Shown piece by piece: positions 16,572 to 24,817 of a DNA stretch of 64,000 bases. Position 1 is the stretch's first letter. Each line of letters begins with the position of its first letter. The notes under the pieces were generated by a model. That model had not been told where the DNA came from. It searched no databases and saw only the letters and a program-made list of their open reading frames with translations. A program made the position numbers and the translations under genes. Origin of the DNA: Roseateles sp. (GTDB lineage: Bacteria > Pseudomonadota > Gammaproteobacteria > Burkholderiales > Burkholderiaceae_C); assembly GCA_019234295.1 (NCBI GenBank), contig JAFALK010000017.1, forward strand, positions 186,001 to 250,000. Reading direction: 5' to 3'.

Positions 16572-17397
16572 GGCGCCAGGCCTCCTCACGCTGCAGCGTA
16601 GGCAAGGGATGCCGCGGTGCATCCAGACGCGGCAGGCAGTCGAGCAGGCCCCGCGTATACGGGTGCCGCGCCTCGTGCAGGCGACCCGAATCCAGGGTCT
16701 CCACCACGCGCCCGGCGTACATGATCAGGATGCGATCGCAGAAACTGGCGACGAGGCGCAGATCGTGCGAGACGAAGACCAGGCCCATGCCTCGCTCGCG
16801 CACCAGGCGGTCCAGTACAGCGAGCACCTGCAGCTGCACGGTCACATCCAGGGCCGAGGTGGGTTCATCGGCGATCAGGAGCTCGGGCTCGCAGATCGTC
16901 ATCATGGCGATCATGACGCGCTGGCCCATGCCGCCGGAGACCTCGTGCGGGTAGAGGCGCGCCACGCGCTCGGCGTCCTCAATGCCGACTTCGCGCAGCG
17001 AGGCGAGCATGCGCTGCCTGGCCTCCTGAGTGGAAACACGCCGATGCGTGCGCAGCGTCTCGACAATCTGCGCGCCAATGCGCGCGACAGGGTTCAGCGA
17101 GTATTTGGGATCCTGCAGGATCATGGCCAGGCGGCTACCGCGCAGGCGACGCCGAGCGACCTCGTTCATCTGCAGCAGGTCCTGCCCATCGAAGCTCAGG
17201 GCTTCGGCCTCGATGCATGCCCCGGCAGCCGACAAACCCATGATCGCCCGCCCGGTCTGCGATTTGCCACTGCCAGACTCGCCGACGATCCCCAGACGCT
17301 CCCGACCCAGCGAGAAGCTCACACCGCGCACGGCCTCGATCACGCGGCCGTCGCGCTGCGGATAACTGACGCGCAGATTGCGGACCTCCAACATCAT
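16564..17397 (-). CDS. ABC transporter ATP-binding protein, DppD/OppD type
   Basis: The 277-residue ATPase starts [13 protein letters not shown]. Walker A is [10 protein letters not shown] (Gln after Ser), the Q-loop is [11 protein letters not shown], the signature is [13 protein letters not shown] and Walker B is [12 protein letters not shown]. The C-terminal [13 protein letters not shown]...PLPTL is the oligopeptide/nickel transporter C-terminal region. The start ATG overlaps the stop of the permease gene as ATGA, so the frame further upstream was not used. Confidence 0.92.
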   Translation of the reverse strand: MMLEVRNLRVSYPQRDGRVIEAVRGVSFSLGRERLGIVGESGSGKSQTGRAIMGLSAAGACIEAEALSFDGQDLLQMNEVARRRLRGSRLAMILQDPKYSLNPVARIGAQIVETLRTHRRVSTQEARQRMLASLREVGIEDAERVARLYPHEVSGGMGQRVMIAMMTICEPELLIADEPTSALDVTVQLQVLAVLDRLVRERGMGLVFVSHDLRLVASFCDRILIMYAGRVVETLDSGRLHEARHPYTRGLLDCLPRLDAPRHPLPTLQREEAWRHA

Positions 17398-18266
17398 TCG
17401 CTTCCCTTGGGATCGAGCACGTCGCGCAGGCCGTCGCCAAGCAAGTTGAAGGCCAGGCTCACGACGAAGATGGCGGCGCCGGGGCCGGCCGCCACCCACC
17501 ACTGGTCGAGCACGAAGGCGCGGCCGCCGGCGATCATGGCGCCCCATTCGGGCGAGGGGGGTTGCGCGCCCAGGCCGAGGAAGCCCAGGCCCGCCGCGGT
17601 CAGGATGATGCCGGCCATGTCCAGCGTGACGCGCACGATCAGCGATGGCAGGGCCAGCGGCATGATGTGGCGCAGCAGGATGCGCGAGCTGGAGGCGCCG
17701 GCCAGCTTCACGGCGGCGATGTAGTCGGCCTGCCGCAAGGCCAGGGTCTCGGCGCGCGCAAGTCGTGCATAGGGCGGCCAGGCCGTGAGCGCGATGGCCA
17801 GCACGGCGTTCTCGATGCCGGGGCCCAGGGCGGCGGCCAGCGCCAGCGCCAGGATCAGGCGCGGGAAGGCCAGGAAGATGTCCGTCAGCCGCATCAGCAG
17901 GGCGTCGACCCAGCCGCCGAAAAAGCCCGCGGCCGTGCCGACGAGCAGCCCCAGCGGCGCGGCCAGCACGGCCACCAGCACGACGATCAAGAGCGTGATA
18001 CGCGAGCCCCAGATCAGGCGCGAGAGGATGTCACGGCCCTGATCGTCGGTACCCAGCCAGTGAGTACCCGAGGGGGCGAGCAAGCGCGTGGTCTGCAGAT
18101 CGCCCTGGGTGGGATCGAAGGTCGCCAGCCAGGGCGCGAGCAGGGCGGTGGCGGCCAGCAGCGCGATCAGCATCAGGCCCGTCAGGGCGAGCCGGTTGCG
18201 CGCGAAGGCCTGCCAGCCCTTCTTCACGCGAGCGATGGCGGCCTGGTGTCTGGATGCCGGCGTCAT
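17394..18266 (-). CDS. ABC transporter permease, DppC type
   Basis: The 290-residue inner-membrane permease has the short N-terminal OppC_N region with one helix (about 26-48), HWLGTDDQGRDILSRLIWGSR, then a binding-protein-dependent transport domain with about five further helices. The EAA loop is AAVKLAGASSSRILLRHIMPLALPS. It pairs with the DppB-type permease, whose gene overlaps its start by 4 bases. Confidence 0.93.
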   Translation of the reverse strand: MTPASRHQAAIARVKKGWQAFARNRLALTGLMLIALLAATALLAPWLATFDPTQGDLQTTRLLAPSGTHWLGTDDQGRDILSRLIWGSRITLLIVVLVAVLAAPLGLLVGTAAGFFGGWVDALLMRLTDIFLAFPRLILALALAAALGPGIENAVLAIALTAWPPYARLARAETLALRQADYIAAVKLAGASSSRILLRHIMPLALPSLIVRVTLDMAGIILTAAGLGFLGLGAQPPSPEWGAMIAGGRAFVLDQWWVAAGPGAAIFVVSLAFNLLGDGLRDVLDPKGSE

Positions 18267-19261
18267 TTCGTCCTCGGGTCCAGCAGACGGTAGAGCACAT
18301 CGGACAGCATGTTGATGCCGATGAAGATGGCGCCGACGACGAGTGTGCCGCCGAGCACGGCGTTCATGTCGGCGCTTTGCAAGGCATGCGTGATGTACTG
18401 ACCCAGACCTGGCCAGGCGAACACTGTCTCGGTGAGCACCGAGCCTTCGAGCAAACCGGCATAGCTGAGCGCCACCACGGTGAGCAGCGGCACAGCCGCG
18501 TTGCGCAGTGCATGGCCCCAGACGATGCGACGCTCGGGCAGGCCCTTGGCGCGCGCCGCCACCACGTACTCAGACGACAGCTCCTTGAGCATGAAGCTGC
18601 GCGCCATGCGGCTGATATAGGCCAGCGAGAAGTAGCCCAGCAGCGCGCCCGGCAGCACGATGTGCGAGACGGCACTCATGAAGGCCTCTGCGTCACCGGC
18701 CAGCAGCGTGTCCACCAGCATCAACCCCGTCCGCGGCTCCACGCTGTACAGGAAACCCACGTTGATGCGGCCCGGTCCACCCACCCAGCCGAGCTTGGCG
18801 TAGAACAGCAGCAGTGCCATGAGCCCGAGCCAGAAGATGGGCGCCGAGTAGCCGACCAGACCCAGCACACGCGAGAGCTGATCGGGCCAGCGCCCGCGCC
18901 GCACGGCCGCCCACACGCCAAGCGGGATGCCCAAGCCGGCGCCGAAGACGATGCCCACCGTGGCCAGCTCGAGCGTGGCCGGGAAGACGCGCGCGATGTC
19001 GGTTGTGACCGAGTTGCCGGTGAGCAGCGACTCGCCCAGGTCGCCGCGGGCGATGCCCGCCACATAGCGCCCGAACTGCACGTACAGCGACCGATCCAGG
19101 CCCAGTTGCCGGCGTACTTCGATCAGTTGCTCGCGGGTGGCGCGGTCGCCGGCCACAGCCAGGGCAGGATCGGTGGGCACGACGCGACCGATCAGGAAGG
19201 TCACGGCGAGCAGGCCCAGGGCGGTCAAGGCCAGGCTGGCCAGCAGGCGCAGCAACTTCAT
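18263..19261 (-). CDS. ABC transporter permease, DppB type
   Basis: The 332-residue permease has six predicted helices. Family features are FLIGRVVPTDPA near the N-terminus, GDLGESLLTGNSV, the IPLGVWAA helix, FWLGLMALLLF and the EAA loop VVAARAKGLPERRIVWGHALRNA. The N-terminus overlaps the binding-protein gene by 4 bases (ATGA). Together with DppC it forms the channel of a peptide/nickel/glutathione-type importer. Confidence 0.93.
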   Translation of the reverse strand: MKLLRLLASLALTALGLLAVTFLIGRVVPTDPALAVAGDRATREQLIEVRRQLGLDRSLYVQFGRYVAGIARGDLGESLLTGNSVTTDIARVFPATLELATVGIVFGAGLGIPLGVWAAVRRGRWPDQLSRVLGLVGYSAPIFWLGLMALLLFYAKLGWVGGPGRINVGFLYSVEPRTGLMLVDTLLAGDAEAFMSAVSHIVLPGALLGYFSLAYISRMARSFMLKELSSEYVVAARAKGLPERRIVWGHALRNAAVPLLTVVALSYAGLLEGSVLTETVFAWPGLGQYITHALQSADMNAVLGGTLVVGAIFIGINMLSDVLYRLLDPRTK

Positions 19262-20826
19262 GTCTTCACCACGGGTGCGAGAAAGCTCGTGTCCGCCGTC
19301 GGCCCCAGGCGCAGGCCCCGGAGATTGCTGCGCAAACCGGCCACCTGGGCCTGTTGGGCCAGGATGATGAAGGGGCCTTCGGCGCGAACCCGGGCCTGCA
19401 GGTCGAAGTAGAGCTGGGCGCGACGACCGGTATCTCGCTCAAGCAGCGCGGCCTCGGCGGCGCGACTGAGTTCGGGCCGGTCCCAGGCATTGCGCCAGGC
19501 CAAGGTCTGGCGGCTGGCGACATCGCGATTGTCGGGATTGTTCACGAAGGTGTCGGCGTTGGTGTGCGGGTCCCAGTAGTCAGCGCCCCATTCGCCGATG
19601 TAGAGGTCGTGCTTGCGGGCGCGGTAGCGGGTCAGCGTCTGCTTGCCGTCGCCGGGCAGCAGCTCGATCCGCACGCCGGCACGCGCCGCCCATTGCTGGA
19701 AGGCCTCGGCCATGCCCTGGATGGGCTCGGCGCTGCGCACGTCCATGGTGATCTTGAATCCGTCCGGCAGGCCCGCCTTGGCGAGCAGGGCCTTGGCGCG
19801 TGCCACGTCGAGCTTGAAGGGGCTCACCGTGCTCGCGCCGAGCAGCCCCTGCGGCAGGAAGTTCTGGTGCGGCGTAGCGATGCCCTTGAGCAGCGTCGCG
19901 CCCAAGGCCTCGTAGTCGACCAGCCACTTGAGCGCCTCGCGCACCTCGGACCTGGCCAGCAGTGGGTTCTTCTGGTTCATGCCGATGTAGTAGAGCCCGC
20001 CCTTGGGCACGCTGGTCAGGCGGATCTGCGAGGCGTTGCGCAGTGCGTCGAGGTCCTGCGGCGCGAGGTTGCGCGCCACGTCAACATCGCGGCGCAGCAA
20101 CATGAGGCGCTGCATGCTCGACTCCTTGACGTGGCTGAAGACGACGCGGGCGAGCTGCGGCCGCGCGCCGTGGAAGCGTTCGTTGCGGTCCAGCACCAGG
20201 ATCTCGTTGGCGCGCCATTCGCGCAGCCACCATGGCGCAGAACCGGCACTTGCGCGACGCAACCAGCCTTCGGGGCGGGCCTGCGCTTCCTGGCTGTCGA
20301 CGATGGAGGCCACGGTGGCGCTCAGGCAGTTGAGCACGAAACTCGGCGCATAGGGCTTGTCGACCGTCAGGCGCAGCGTCAGCGGACCGGTCTGCTGGAT
20401 GCGCTCGGACACGTTCGCGGGCGACCAGCCGAGCTGTGTCAGGATGAAGGCCGGCGTCTTGTTCAACCGCACGACGCGGGCGAGCGAGAACACCACGTCG
20501 GCCGCCGTGAGCGGGCGGCCGGAGGCAAAGCGCAGGCCGGCCTTGAGGCGGAAGTCATAACGCCGTCCCTCGACGTCCAGAACCCAGCCCTCGGCCAGCA
20601 TGCCGCGCAGCTGGCTCGGATCGTCGAGGTCGAATTCCACGAGGCGCTCGTAGACATTGCCCACCACCTCGCTGCCCGAGATCTCGAAGCACTCGGCCGG
20701 ATCCAGCGAGATGGCGTCATCGATGGCCAGCGCCTGCACCAGCGTGGCGTGAGGCGTTTGCGCCCAGGTCGATGCTGCAGTTAGGGGCAGACCGCAAGCC
20801 AGGAGATGACGACGACGAATTCCCAT
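19258..20826 (-). CDS. Extracellular solute-binding protein family 5 (peptide/nickel type)
   Basis: The 522-residue periplasmic protein delivers substrate to the importer. MGIRRRHLLACGLPLTAASTWAQ is a signal peptide with cleavage after AQ expected. The SBP_bac_5 domain follows: LDPAECFEISG, VYERLVEFD, YDFRLKAGLRFASGRPLTAADVVFSL, and the C-terminal DLYIGEWGADYWDPHTNADTF. Substrate is likely a peptide or a similar small ligand, not resolvable further. The ATG at 20826 is preferred over one 12 codons upstream because it places the basic residues directly before the hydrophobic core. It is the first gene of the five-gene operon and faces a divergent lipoprotein gene 34 bases away. Confidence 0.9.
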   Translation of the reverse strand: MGIRRRHLLACGLPLTAASTWAQTPHATLVQALAIDDAISLDPAECFEISGSEVVGNVYERLVEFDLDDPSQLRGMLAEGWVLDVEGRRYDFRLKAGLRFASGRPLTAADVVFSLARVVRLNKTPAFILTQLGWSPANVSERIQQTGPLTLRLTVDKPYAPSFVLNCLSATVASIVDSQEAQARPEGWLRRASAGSAPWWLREWRANEILVLDRNERFHGARPQLARVVFSHVKESSMQRLMLLRRDVDVARNLAPQDLDALRNASQIRLTSVPKGGLYYIGMNQKNPLLARSEVREALKWLVDYEALGATLLKGIATPHQNFLPQGLLGASTVSPFKLDVARAKALLAKAGLPDGFKITMDVRSAEPIQGMAEAFQQWAARAGVRIELLPGDGKQTLTRYRARKHDLYIGEWGADYWDPHTNADTFVNNPDNRDVASRQTLAWRNAWDRPELSRAAEAALLERDTGRRAQLYFDLQARVRAEGPFIILAQQAQVAGLRSNLRGLRLGPTADTSFLAPVVKT

Positions 20827-20833
20827 GGGCGCG

Positions 20834-20853
20834 CATTGTGGGCCACGACAATG
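20834..20853. promoter_or_regulatory. Inverted repeat in the 34-base divergent gap
   Basis: CATTGT (20834-20839) and ACAATG (20848-20853) are exact inverted arms with an 8-base centre, placed between the divergent start codons of the ABC binding protein and the NHL lipoprotein. It could be a shared operator or simply part of overlapping promoters. No regulator gene is adjacent. Confidence 0.35.
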
Positions 20854-20860
20854 GGTCCCC

Positions 20861-22765
20861 ATGAAATGGATTGCCCTGATGGCCTGCGCGCTGCTGGCAG
20901 CCTGCCACGAAGCACCGCTGCCCGCGGCCGCCCCGACCGCAGCGAGCTCGCCCCCCCAAACACCACCCGCGCCGCCCGCCCTGCCCGCCAGCGCGGCACA
21001 AGTTCAGCTCCTGTCCGGCGATGGCACGCCTGCGCAACTGGTCGATCCCTATGGCCTGGCCTTCGGCCCCGACGGCACGCTCTTCGTGGCCGACGACCAG
21101 CGCATCTGGCGCATCGCGCCCGACGGCAAACGCAGCGTTTTCGTCGAATCACCCGAGCTGGCCAGCGCCTCGGGCATCGCCGTGGACACGCAGGGCGCCG
21201 TGATCGTGGCCGACACGGGGCATCACCGCATCCTGCGCGTCGCCCCGGGCGGCGTGATCAGCGTGCTGGCCGGCAGCGGCAAGCCGGGCTGGCGCGACGG
21301 TCTGGCCAAGGAGGCGCGTTTCGACATGCCCATGGCCGTGGCGCTGGACCTCGACGGCAATGTGATCGTGGCCGACAGTTTCAACGACCGCATTCGCCGG
21401 ATTTCGCCGACGGGCCGCGTGTCCACACTGACCGGTGGCGGCCACCCCGACTGGAAGGACGGCAGCGGTGAACTCGCGCGCCTGGACACGCCGATGGACG
21501 TCGCGGTCGATCACGAGGGCAATGTGTGGATCGCCGACACCGGCAACGATGCGCTGCGCAAGCTCACGCCGCAGGGCGATCTGATCACGGTACTGAGGCC
21601 CGATCCCAAGGACACCAATGCCGACCTGCGCCACCCGCTGGCCCTGGCCCTGGCGCCCGATGGCCGCGTATTCATCGCGGTAGCGGCGCGCGGCCGCGTG
21701 CTGGCCGTGGGTGCCGACGGCGTGCTCGTGCGCGTGCTCGATGCGCAAGGGCCCCGGCTGGCGCGTCCAGCCGCACTGGCCATCGACCCACTGCACATGC
21801 GCCTGGCCGTCAGCGATGCCGCCGGCCACCGCGTGCACGAGATCGTCGAACATGCACGTGACACGACACAGGGCCCGGCGCCCGATGCCCCTTTGCCCGA
21901 TACGCATGGTCGTTGGCCGCTGGCGCCGCAGCGCTCGATGCACGAGGTAGTCGGCACCTTGGGCGAGGTGCGAGCCACGCATCACGAGAAGCTCGACCAT
22001 CTGCACGCTGGCCTCGATGTGCGCGGTGACGTGGGTGAGCCCGTGCTTGCGATCGCGGAGGGCAAGGTGCTGAGCCCGCTGGCGGCCAGCGGATTCGGCA
22101 ACATCGGCGAGGCACTCAATATCGGCGACCTCGGCTACGTACATGTGCGCGTGGGTCGCAGCGCAGGCGGGCTGCCGTTCGATCCGAAACGCTTCATCGC
22201 CGTGCGCGACGAGCGCGGCCGCCTCCTGCGCGTACGTGTCCGTCGCGGCACAGTCTTCAAGCCCGGCGACGTGCTCGGCACCATCAACCCGATGGCGCAT
22301 GTGCATCTGCAATTGGGCGCGCCGGGCGCTCAGCGCAACCCACTGGCCTTGAATTTCATAGGCTTTGCCGATCATGTGCCGCCGCAGATCGAGCGCGTGG
22401 AGATCAAGGGCGGCGAGCTGCAGGTCGAGGGCTGGGACCAGGTGGACGGCAACGAGGAACGCCGGCGCTTGGGCTTGTACAGCCTCAGCTGGCAGCTGCT
22501 GAACGCACAAGGCCAGCCACTACCCGGCCTCGAACAGCCGCGCGAAGCCCTGCGCTTCGACCGCCTGCCCCCCGATGAGGACGCGGTGGAGCGCTTCTAC
22601 ACGCCGGCCAGCGGAATCACCATCCAGGGCAGCAAGGTGACACGCTTCGTCTACCGGCTCGGCATGCTGCCGCCGCTGCCCGCCGGCCGCTACCGCGTGC
22701 GCGTGACGGGCGCCGACTACTCGGGCAATGTGGCGCGCAAGGATCTCGAGTTCAGCGTGAACTGA
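20861..22765 (+). CDS. NHL-repeat lipoprotein with C-terminal M23-like domain
   Basis: The 634-residue protein starts MKWIALMACALLAAC, a lipoprotein signal with the lipid cysteine at 15, then a Pro/Ala linker. Residues about 50-320 form an NHL beta-propeller: repeated units such as DPYGLAFGPDGTLFVADD, ASGIAVDTQGAVIVADTGHHRI and TPMDVAVDHEGNVWIADTGNDALRKL. Residues about 365-500 read like an M23/LytM peptidase fold: HEKLDHLHAGLDV, EPVLAIAEGKVLSP, VHLQLG near the second metal site. The usual HxxxD and HxH zinc pattern is partly kept (HAGLD; HVHLQLG), so enzymatic activity is possible but unproved. A C-terminal beta-sandwich region follows (VPPQIERVEI...). It is probably an envelope protein binding or trimming the cell wall. 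Confidence 0.8.
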   Translation: MKWIALMACALLAACHEAPLPAAAPTAASSPPQTPPAPPALPASAAQVQLLSGDGTPAQLVDPYGLAFGPDGTLFVADDQRIWRIAPDGKRSVFVESPELASASGIAVDTQGAVIVADTGHHRILRVAPGGVISVLAGSGKPGWRDGLAKEARFDMPMAVALDLDGNVIVADSFNDRIRRISPTGRVSTLTGGGHPDWKDGSGELARLDTPMDVAVDHEGNVWIADTGNDALRKLTPQGDLITVLRPDPKDTNADLRHPLALALAPDGRVFIAVAARGRVLAVGADGVLVRVLDAQGPRLARPAALAIDPLHMRLAVSDAAGHRVHEIVEHARDTTQGPAPDAPLPDTHGRWPLAPQRSMHEVVGTLGEVRATHHEKLDHLHAGLDVRGDVGEPVLAIAEGKVLSPLAASGFGNIGEALNIGDLGYVHVRVGRSAGGLPFDPKRFIAVRDERGRLLRVRVRRGTVFKPGDVLGTINPMAHVHLQLGAPGAQRNPLALNFIGFADHVPPQIERVEIKGGELQVEGWDQVDGNEERRRLGLYSLSWQLLNAQGQPLPGLEQPREALRFDRLPPDEDAVERFYTPASGITIQGSKVTRFVYRLGMLPPLPAGRYRVRVTGADYSGNVARKDLEFSVN

Positions 22766-24026
22766 GCGGCGTGTTGCCCACGCCGAGGTTCATGGCGTTG
22801 AGGATGTCTCCGTTGTCCTGCGAAAGCTCCCACGCGAACACACCCGCCAGGCCCGCGTTGCGCACGTACTGGCCCTTGAGCAGCACGGCGCGCGGGTCGT
22901 CGTATCCCATGTAGTCGCCGGTCTTGGCGTTCCACAGCGACCAGGACTGGGTGACTTTGTCGAAGCGCGGCGTGAAGCCGGCCAGGCCCTGCCCCTTGGG
23001 GCCGATCCAGCGCGCGGCGATGTCCTTGTAGGTGGCAGTGCCGGCCTCGCCCTGGATGCCGCCCGGGGGAAAAGCGCCCGTCTTGGGCGTCGGCGTGAAG
23101 CCGCCCGAGGACAGGGGTTTCACGCCGGAGAAGCCTCGCCCGTACATCGCCACGCCGGCCACCAGCTTGGCGGCGGGCACGCCGGCCATGACCATGGCGT
23201 GCACGCCGGCTGTCAAGCCATCCTCGGCCTCTGGGCTGCTCGGCTGCAGGCCAGTGTGCTGGCCCGCCTGATCGCTCCAACCCCCGTAATAGTCGTAGCT
23301 CATCATGAACACCAGATCCAGCGCGCGCGCTGCCTGGCGGAAATTGATGCGCTTGACGATGGCACTGGAGCTGTTGACTGCGGTCGTGACCAGGTACTTG
23401 CGACCCGTCTCCTTGCCCAGCGCGTCCAGCGCCACGCGCAGCTCGCTCATCAGGTCGGCATAGGCCTGGCCATCGGCCGGGCTGCCGAGCTTGACGCCGT
23501 TGGCGGCGCCGTTGTCGCCCGGGTGCTCCCAGTCGATGTCGATGCCGTCGAAACCCGGATGCGTACGCAAGAACTCGACGCTGCTCGCGACGAAGACGGC
23601 ACGCTTTTCCGCATCCGGCGCGAGGTGGAAGAAGGGGTCGGAGCCGGACCAGCCGCCAACCGAGGCAACGATCTTGACGCCCGGCTCGCGCGCCTTGAAG
23701 CGCTGGAAGGCGGCGTCGAACTCGGCCTCTTTCTCGCCCGAAGCGATGGTGAACGGCGGCCGGCCTGCGCAGAGCTGTTCATCCGCCGCGCGCTGACCGG
23801 GACCGCAGACGCGGGCGAAGGCATAGAGCAGATGAGTGACGCTGCCCGCCTTGATCGCATCGACCACGGCCGTACTCTCCCAGCTCGGTACGTAAGCACC
23901 GACGACGAGCGGCTTGGGCGCCGGCTCGAACGCCAACGGCGGCCCCCCGAACAAAGGAGGCTGAGCGGCCAGTGCCGGCACGCCGGCGATTGCACTGAAG
24001 CAAAAGGTTAGGAGCAGGCGTCGCAT
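22752..24026 (-). CDS. Glycoside hydrolase family 18 protein (chitinase-like)
   Basis: The 424-residue secreted enzyme starts with a signal peptide (MRRLLLTFCFSAIAGVPALA). The GH18 barrel shows ASVGGW on strand 3, the catalytic DGIDIDWE (Asp160, Asp163, Asp165, acid Glu167), MMSYDYYGGW on strand 6 and FAWELSQDNGDIL at the end. All catalytic residues are present, so hydrolysis of chitin or related N-acetylglucosamine polymers is expected. The ATG at 24026 begins the signal peptide. No carbohydrate-binding module is attached. The 3' end overlaps the NHL lipoprotein gene by 14 bases. Confidence 0.92.
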   Translation of the reverse strand: MRRLLLTFCFSAIAGVPALAAQPPLFGGPPLAFEPAPKPLVVGAYVPSWESTAVVDAIKAGSVTHLLYAFARVCGPGQRAADEQLCAGRPPFTIASGEKEAEFDAAFQRFKAREPGVKIVASVGGWSGSDPFFHLAPDAEKRAVFVASSVEFLRTHPGFDGIDIDWEHPGDNGAANGVKLGSPADGQAYADLMSELRVALDALGKETGRKYLVTTAVNSSSAIVKRINFRQAARALDLVFMMSYDYYGGWSDQAGQHTGLQPSSPEAEDGLTAGVHAMVMAGVPAAKLVAGVAMYGRGFSGVKPLSSGGFTPTPKTGAFPPGGIQGEAGTATYKDIAARWIGPKGQGLAGFTPRFDKVTQSWSLWNAKTGDYMGYDDPRAVLLKGQYVRNAGLAGVFAWELSQDNGDILNAMNLGVGNTPLSSR

Positions 24027-24056
24027 GGCGGCGGAGACTACCACCGTAACTCGGCG

Positions 24057-24647
24057 TCAGGGCTCCAGGCTGACCCGCAATTGCAGCTCGCGGTTGCTCA
24101 CGCCCTCGGCCTCGCGCGTGCTCACGCTGCCGCGCTCGGTGGCCTTGGCCTGGCCGCCGCTGCGCAGGACCGTGTGCCACTCGCCCATCGCCTGCGAGAC
24201 GGTGGTCGTGAGCTCACCGCCCGCATCCTGCAACTTGATGGAGAGCTTCACCGCAGCGCTGCCGCCCGGCCATTGCGGCGTCACGGCAAAGCCATTCGCG
24301 CGCGTGCCCGGCCGACCCTTGAGGCGTGCATGCTGACGGTCGCCCTCAACCCACTGCACAAGCGTGGGCGTCTCGAATTGCTGGCTGGCCTCGTGGCCGT
24401 TGAGCACGCGCAGTTCCTGCACGGGGCCGACGTTGTCCTGCGGTGTGCGCGTACTGACACTGGTGCCGCCGGTCTTGGGCGATACGCTGCCGGCCGTGCC
24501 CCAGACAGTGGCGCCGTCACGCAAGCCGCTCAGGGCGGCGCCGGGGATGCTGGATTCGACCCAGCGCCATTCGATGCGCAGCATGTCGTCGGCGGCCTGA
24601 GCGACACCGCCACCCAGGAGGCCCATCACGAGAAGCGGCCTGATCAT
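24057..24647 (-). CDS. Orphan secreted protein (196 aa)
   Basis: The product has a signal peptide (MIRPLLVMGLLGGGVAQA) followed by a beta-rich domain of about 175 residues without cysteines: LRIEWRWVES, VQELRVLNGHEASQQF, GFAVTPQWPGGSAAVKLSI and a C-terminal ELQLRVSLEP. The alternating hydrophobic strands suggest a periplasmic beta-sandwich. I do not recognise the family. It is upstream of the chitinase gene on the same strand with a 30-base gap, so the two could be cotranscribed. Confidence 0.65.
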   Translation of the reverse strand: MIRPLLVMGLLGGGVAQAADDMLRIEWRWVESSIPGAALSGLRDGATVWGTAGSVSPKTGGTSVSTRTPQDNVGPVQELRVLNGHEASQQFETPTLVQWVEGDRQHARLKGRPGTRANGFAVTPQWPGGSAAVKLSIKLQDAGGELTTTVSQAMGEWHTVLRSGGQAKATERGSVSTREAEGVSNRELQLRVSLEP

Positions 24648-24789
24648 GTTGTCAGTGTACGCAATCGTGCAGGATGAGGGGCCGGCCTCAAGCAGCGGCC
24701 CACCGAGCCAAGTGCTGAGATTGCGGCTGCCGGAGCTGTGGTTGCCATACGTGCGCAAGATCATGCCCTTGGACAAGCCGACGGTGAGA

Positions 24790-24817
24790 GGCTGCTTCAC
24801 TTCAACTCGAAGCAGCC
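24790..24817 (-). terminator. 9-bp hairpin spanning the glcB stop codon
   Basis: GGCTGCTTC (24790-24798) pairs with GAAGCAGCC (24809-24817) across a 10-base loop that holds the TGA of glcB. There is no U run after it on the minus strand. It may end or stabilise the glcB message. Confidence 0.4.
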
